7,959 nucleotides of DNA. It comes from Clostridia bacterium (GTDB taxonomy: Bacteria; Bacillota; Clostridia; Christensenellales; UBA1242). The notes under the pieces were generated by a model. That model worked only from the letters and a program-made list of their open reading frames with translations. It was not told the DNA's origin and searched no databases. Location of the stretch: positions 1 to 7,959 of the forward strand of contig JAGART010000011.1 of assembly GCA_017622115.1 (NCBI GenBank). Reading direction: 5' to 3'. The position numbers and the translations under genes are program-made. Shown here piece by piece: positions 7,350 through 7,959 of this stretch (positions are counted from its first letter, which is position 1; each line of letters opens with the position of its first letter).

Positions 7350-7354
7350 GGGGG
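7350..7354 (+). promoter_or_regulatory. Ribosome binding site deciding a TTG start
   Basis: AAAAGGGGGAAA with GGGGG at 7350-7354, 8 nt before TTG at 7363. There is no ATG or GTG nearby in frame, so this site fixes the TTG start. Confidence 0.75.
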
Positions 7355-7362
7355 AAATTTTA

Positions 7363-7626
7363 TTGGCATTTGTTACTGATACGGGTTCTGTGCTATTAAA
7401 CCCTAGCGAGAAAGGTTTAAAATATGCTTTTGAACTAAAACACAAACGTGCTATCACTAACGCTGGGAAGCGTAAGATTGATAAAAAGACTGGGCGTACA
7501 AAAGTTTTGACAAAAGAGCAATTAGCATTTCGTGCTGGCTATTTACAACACCAAAAAGATAGCAATAGAGCCTTTCGAGCAAAACACAAGTCTTATAAGC
7601 GTAAGACAAAAAGTAGAACATTATAA
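7363..7626 (+). CDS. Small highly basic protein of unknown function
   Basis: This is an 87-residue protein starting at TTG behind a GGGGG ribosome binding site 8 nt away. I do not recognise a named family. It has 24 Lys/Arg against 6 Asp/Glu, a net charge near +18. The N-terminal part (1-30) is mixed, with SVLLNP and KYAFELKHKR; the middle has KRKIDKKTGRTK, followed by LTKEQLAFRAGYL, which looks like a short helix; the last 20 residues are almost all basic and polar. There is no signal peptide, membrane segment, cysteine pair or catalytic motif. Such composition suits binding to nucleic acid or the ribosome, which is inference. The orderly codon use, strong ribosome binding site and tight spacing to the next gene argue that it is real. 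The two genes probably form one operon, diverging from rpoBC. Small basic proteins like this are common in phage and conjugative elements, but nothing here proves a mobile origin. Confidence 0.75.
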   Translation: MAFVTDTGSVLLNPSEKGLKYAFELKHKRAITNAGKRKIDKKTGRTKVLTKEQLAFRAGYLQHQKDSNRAFRAKHKSYKRKTKSRTL

Positions 7627-7632
7627 AAGGAG
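7625..7632 (+). promoter_or_regulatory. Ribosome binding site of the 7640 gene overlapping the preceding stop
   Basis: AAAAGGAG starts inside the TAA stop of the 7363 gene (7624-7626) and ends 7 nt before TTG at 7640. The first in-frame ATG lies near residue 95, so this site decides the start and indicates coupled translation of the pair. Confidence 0.82.
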
Positions 7633-7639
7633 TTGAAGT

Positions 7640-7959
7640 TTGGCAAGGAAAGATAATTTTCCAAATGATTTTCCTTTCTGGGCAAGATTAAAAATTGACA
7701 AGAAAAGAACCACTCTTGTTATAGATGAAGCTTTGGCTTTGAATAAAAAAACTAAACAATTAGAATCAGGTTATGTTAATAGAGAAGCAACTCATACTTA
7801 TAAAAAAGAATATGAAAAAATTTTTCCTAATCCTGACCCTAATGATAATAAACCTATTTATTTAAGAAGACCAACAAAAAAACCCAAACGATTGTTTGAG
7901 CCTCATAACAAAAATTTAATTATGCCTAAAAATTTAAAGGAAAGATATAGTAAAAATAA
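7640..7959 (+). CDS. Basic protein of unknown function, cut by the right edge
   Basis: 106 complete codons are visible, open to the last base. The TTG start has an excellent ribosome binding site and a 13-nt gap from the preceding stop. I do not recognise a named family. The N-terminus has NFPNDFPFWARLKIDKKR, then TTLVIDEALALNKKT, a strand-like run followed by a charged turn; residues 44-60 contain GYVNREATHTYKKEYEK; residues 61-90 are rich in Pro and Asn (PNPDPNDNKP, RRPTKKPKRLF), and the visible end is basic. It has about 26 Lys/Arg and 13 Asp/Glu. There is no membrane segment, signal peptide or cysteine. The mix of Pro-rich linkers and aromatic residues looks like a compact conserved domain and not random translation. 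The paired arrangement with the 7363 gene suggests a shared role, possibly a two-component small system such as a toxin-antitoxin or nucleic-acid-binding pair, but no residue supports a specific choice. Confidence 0.75.
   Translation, partial: MARKDNFPNDFPFWARLKIDKKRTTLVIDEALALNKKTKQLESGYVNREATHTYKKEYEKIFPNPDPNDNKPIYLRRPTKKPKRLFEPHNKNLIMPKNLKERYSKN

Larger units (their letters stand above)
6898..7362. other. 465-bp divergent intergenic region
   Basis: This is the only gene-free stretch over 300 bases. It separates rpoB (minus) from the 7363 gene (plus) and is strongly AT-rich. It contains the rpoBC promoter and leader, a plus-strand intrinsic terminator with a promoter-like pair upstream of it, a palindrome, and a repeat and stem-loop cluster ahead of the plus-strand genes. 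I find no tRNA, no rRNA, no credible small ORF with a Shine-Dalgarno, and no remnant of rplL or other ribosomal protein genes. Confidence 0.8.

Noticed and set aside
1..7959. CRISPR arrays, tRNA or rRNA genes, insertion sequences, att sites
   Set aside because: No regularly spaced repeats, cloverleaf sequence, rRNA core motif, transposase or integrase was found on either strand.

Overview
The window is AT-rich bacterial DNA dominated by the rpoB-rpoC operon on the minus strand. The beta and beta' subunits have the domain order, length and lack of large lineage-specific insertions typical of Bacillota (Firmicutes). The acidic C-terminal tail on beta, the strong AGGAG-type Shine-Dalgarno sites and the TTG starts fit the same group. 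My best guess is a fast-evolving Clostridia-like or related low-GC lineage; I cannot name a genus.

Layout, right to left on the minus strand: a near-perfect sigma-A promoter (7206 to 7178) begins a leader of about 270 nt, followed by rpoB (6897 to 3169, complete, 1242 residues) and, after a 14-nt gap, rpoC (3154 to the left edge, 1051 residues visible, C-terminus missing). The leader holds two hairpins, a 16-bp palindrome and, on the opposite strand, a promoter-like pair followed by a good intrinsic terminator that could define a small antisense RNA.

On the plus strand, diverging from rpoB, lie two small tightly spaced genes: a very basic 87-residue protein (7363 to 7626) and a basic protein of at least 106 residues that runs off the right edge (from 7640). 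Both start with TTG behind strong Shine-Dalgarno sites, and I recognise neither. Upstream of them are an 8-bp inverted repeat over a TATAAT element and a 10-bp stem-loop just before the ribosome binding site.

The two large genes encode the catalytic core of RNA polymerase and are co-transcribed. They are intact, yet both carry substitutions at positions that are nearly invariant in bacteria: the rifamycin pocket and the segment before it in beta, the beta segment near the C-terminal end, and the Mg-binding loop neighbour and bridge helix of beta'. That divergence is the most notable thing here. I see no defence system, CRISPR array, tRNA, rRNA or insertion sequence.
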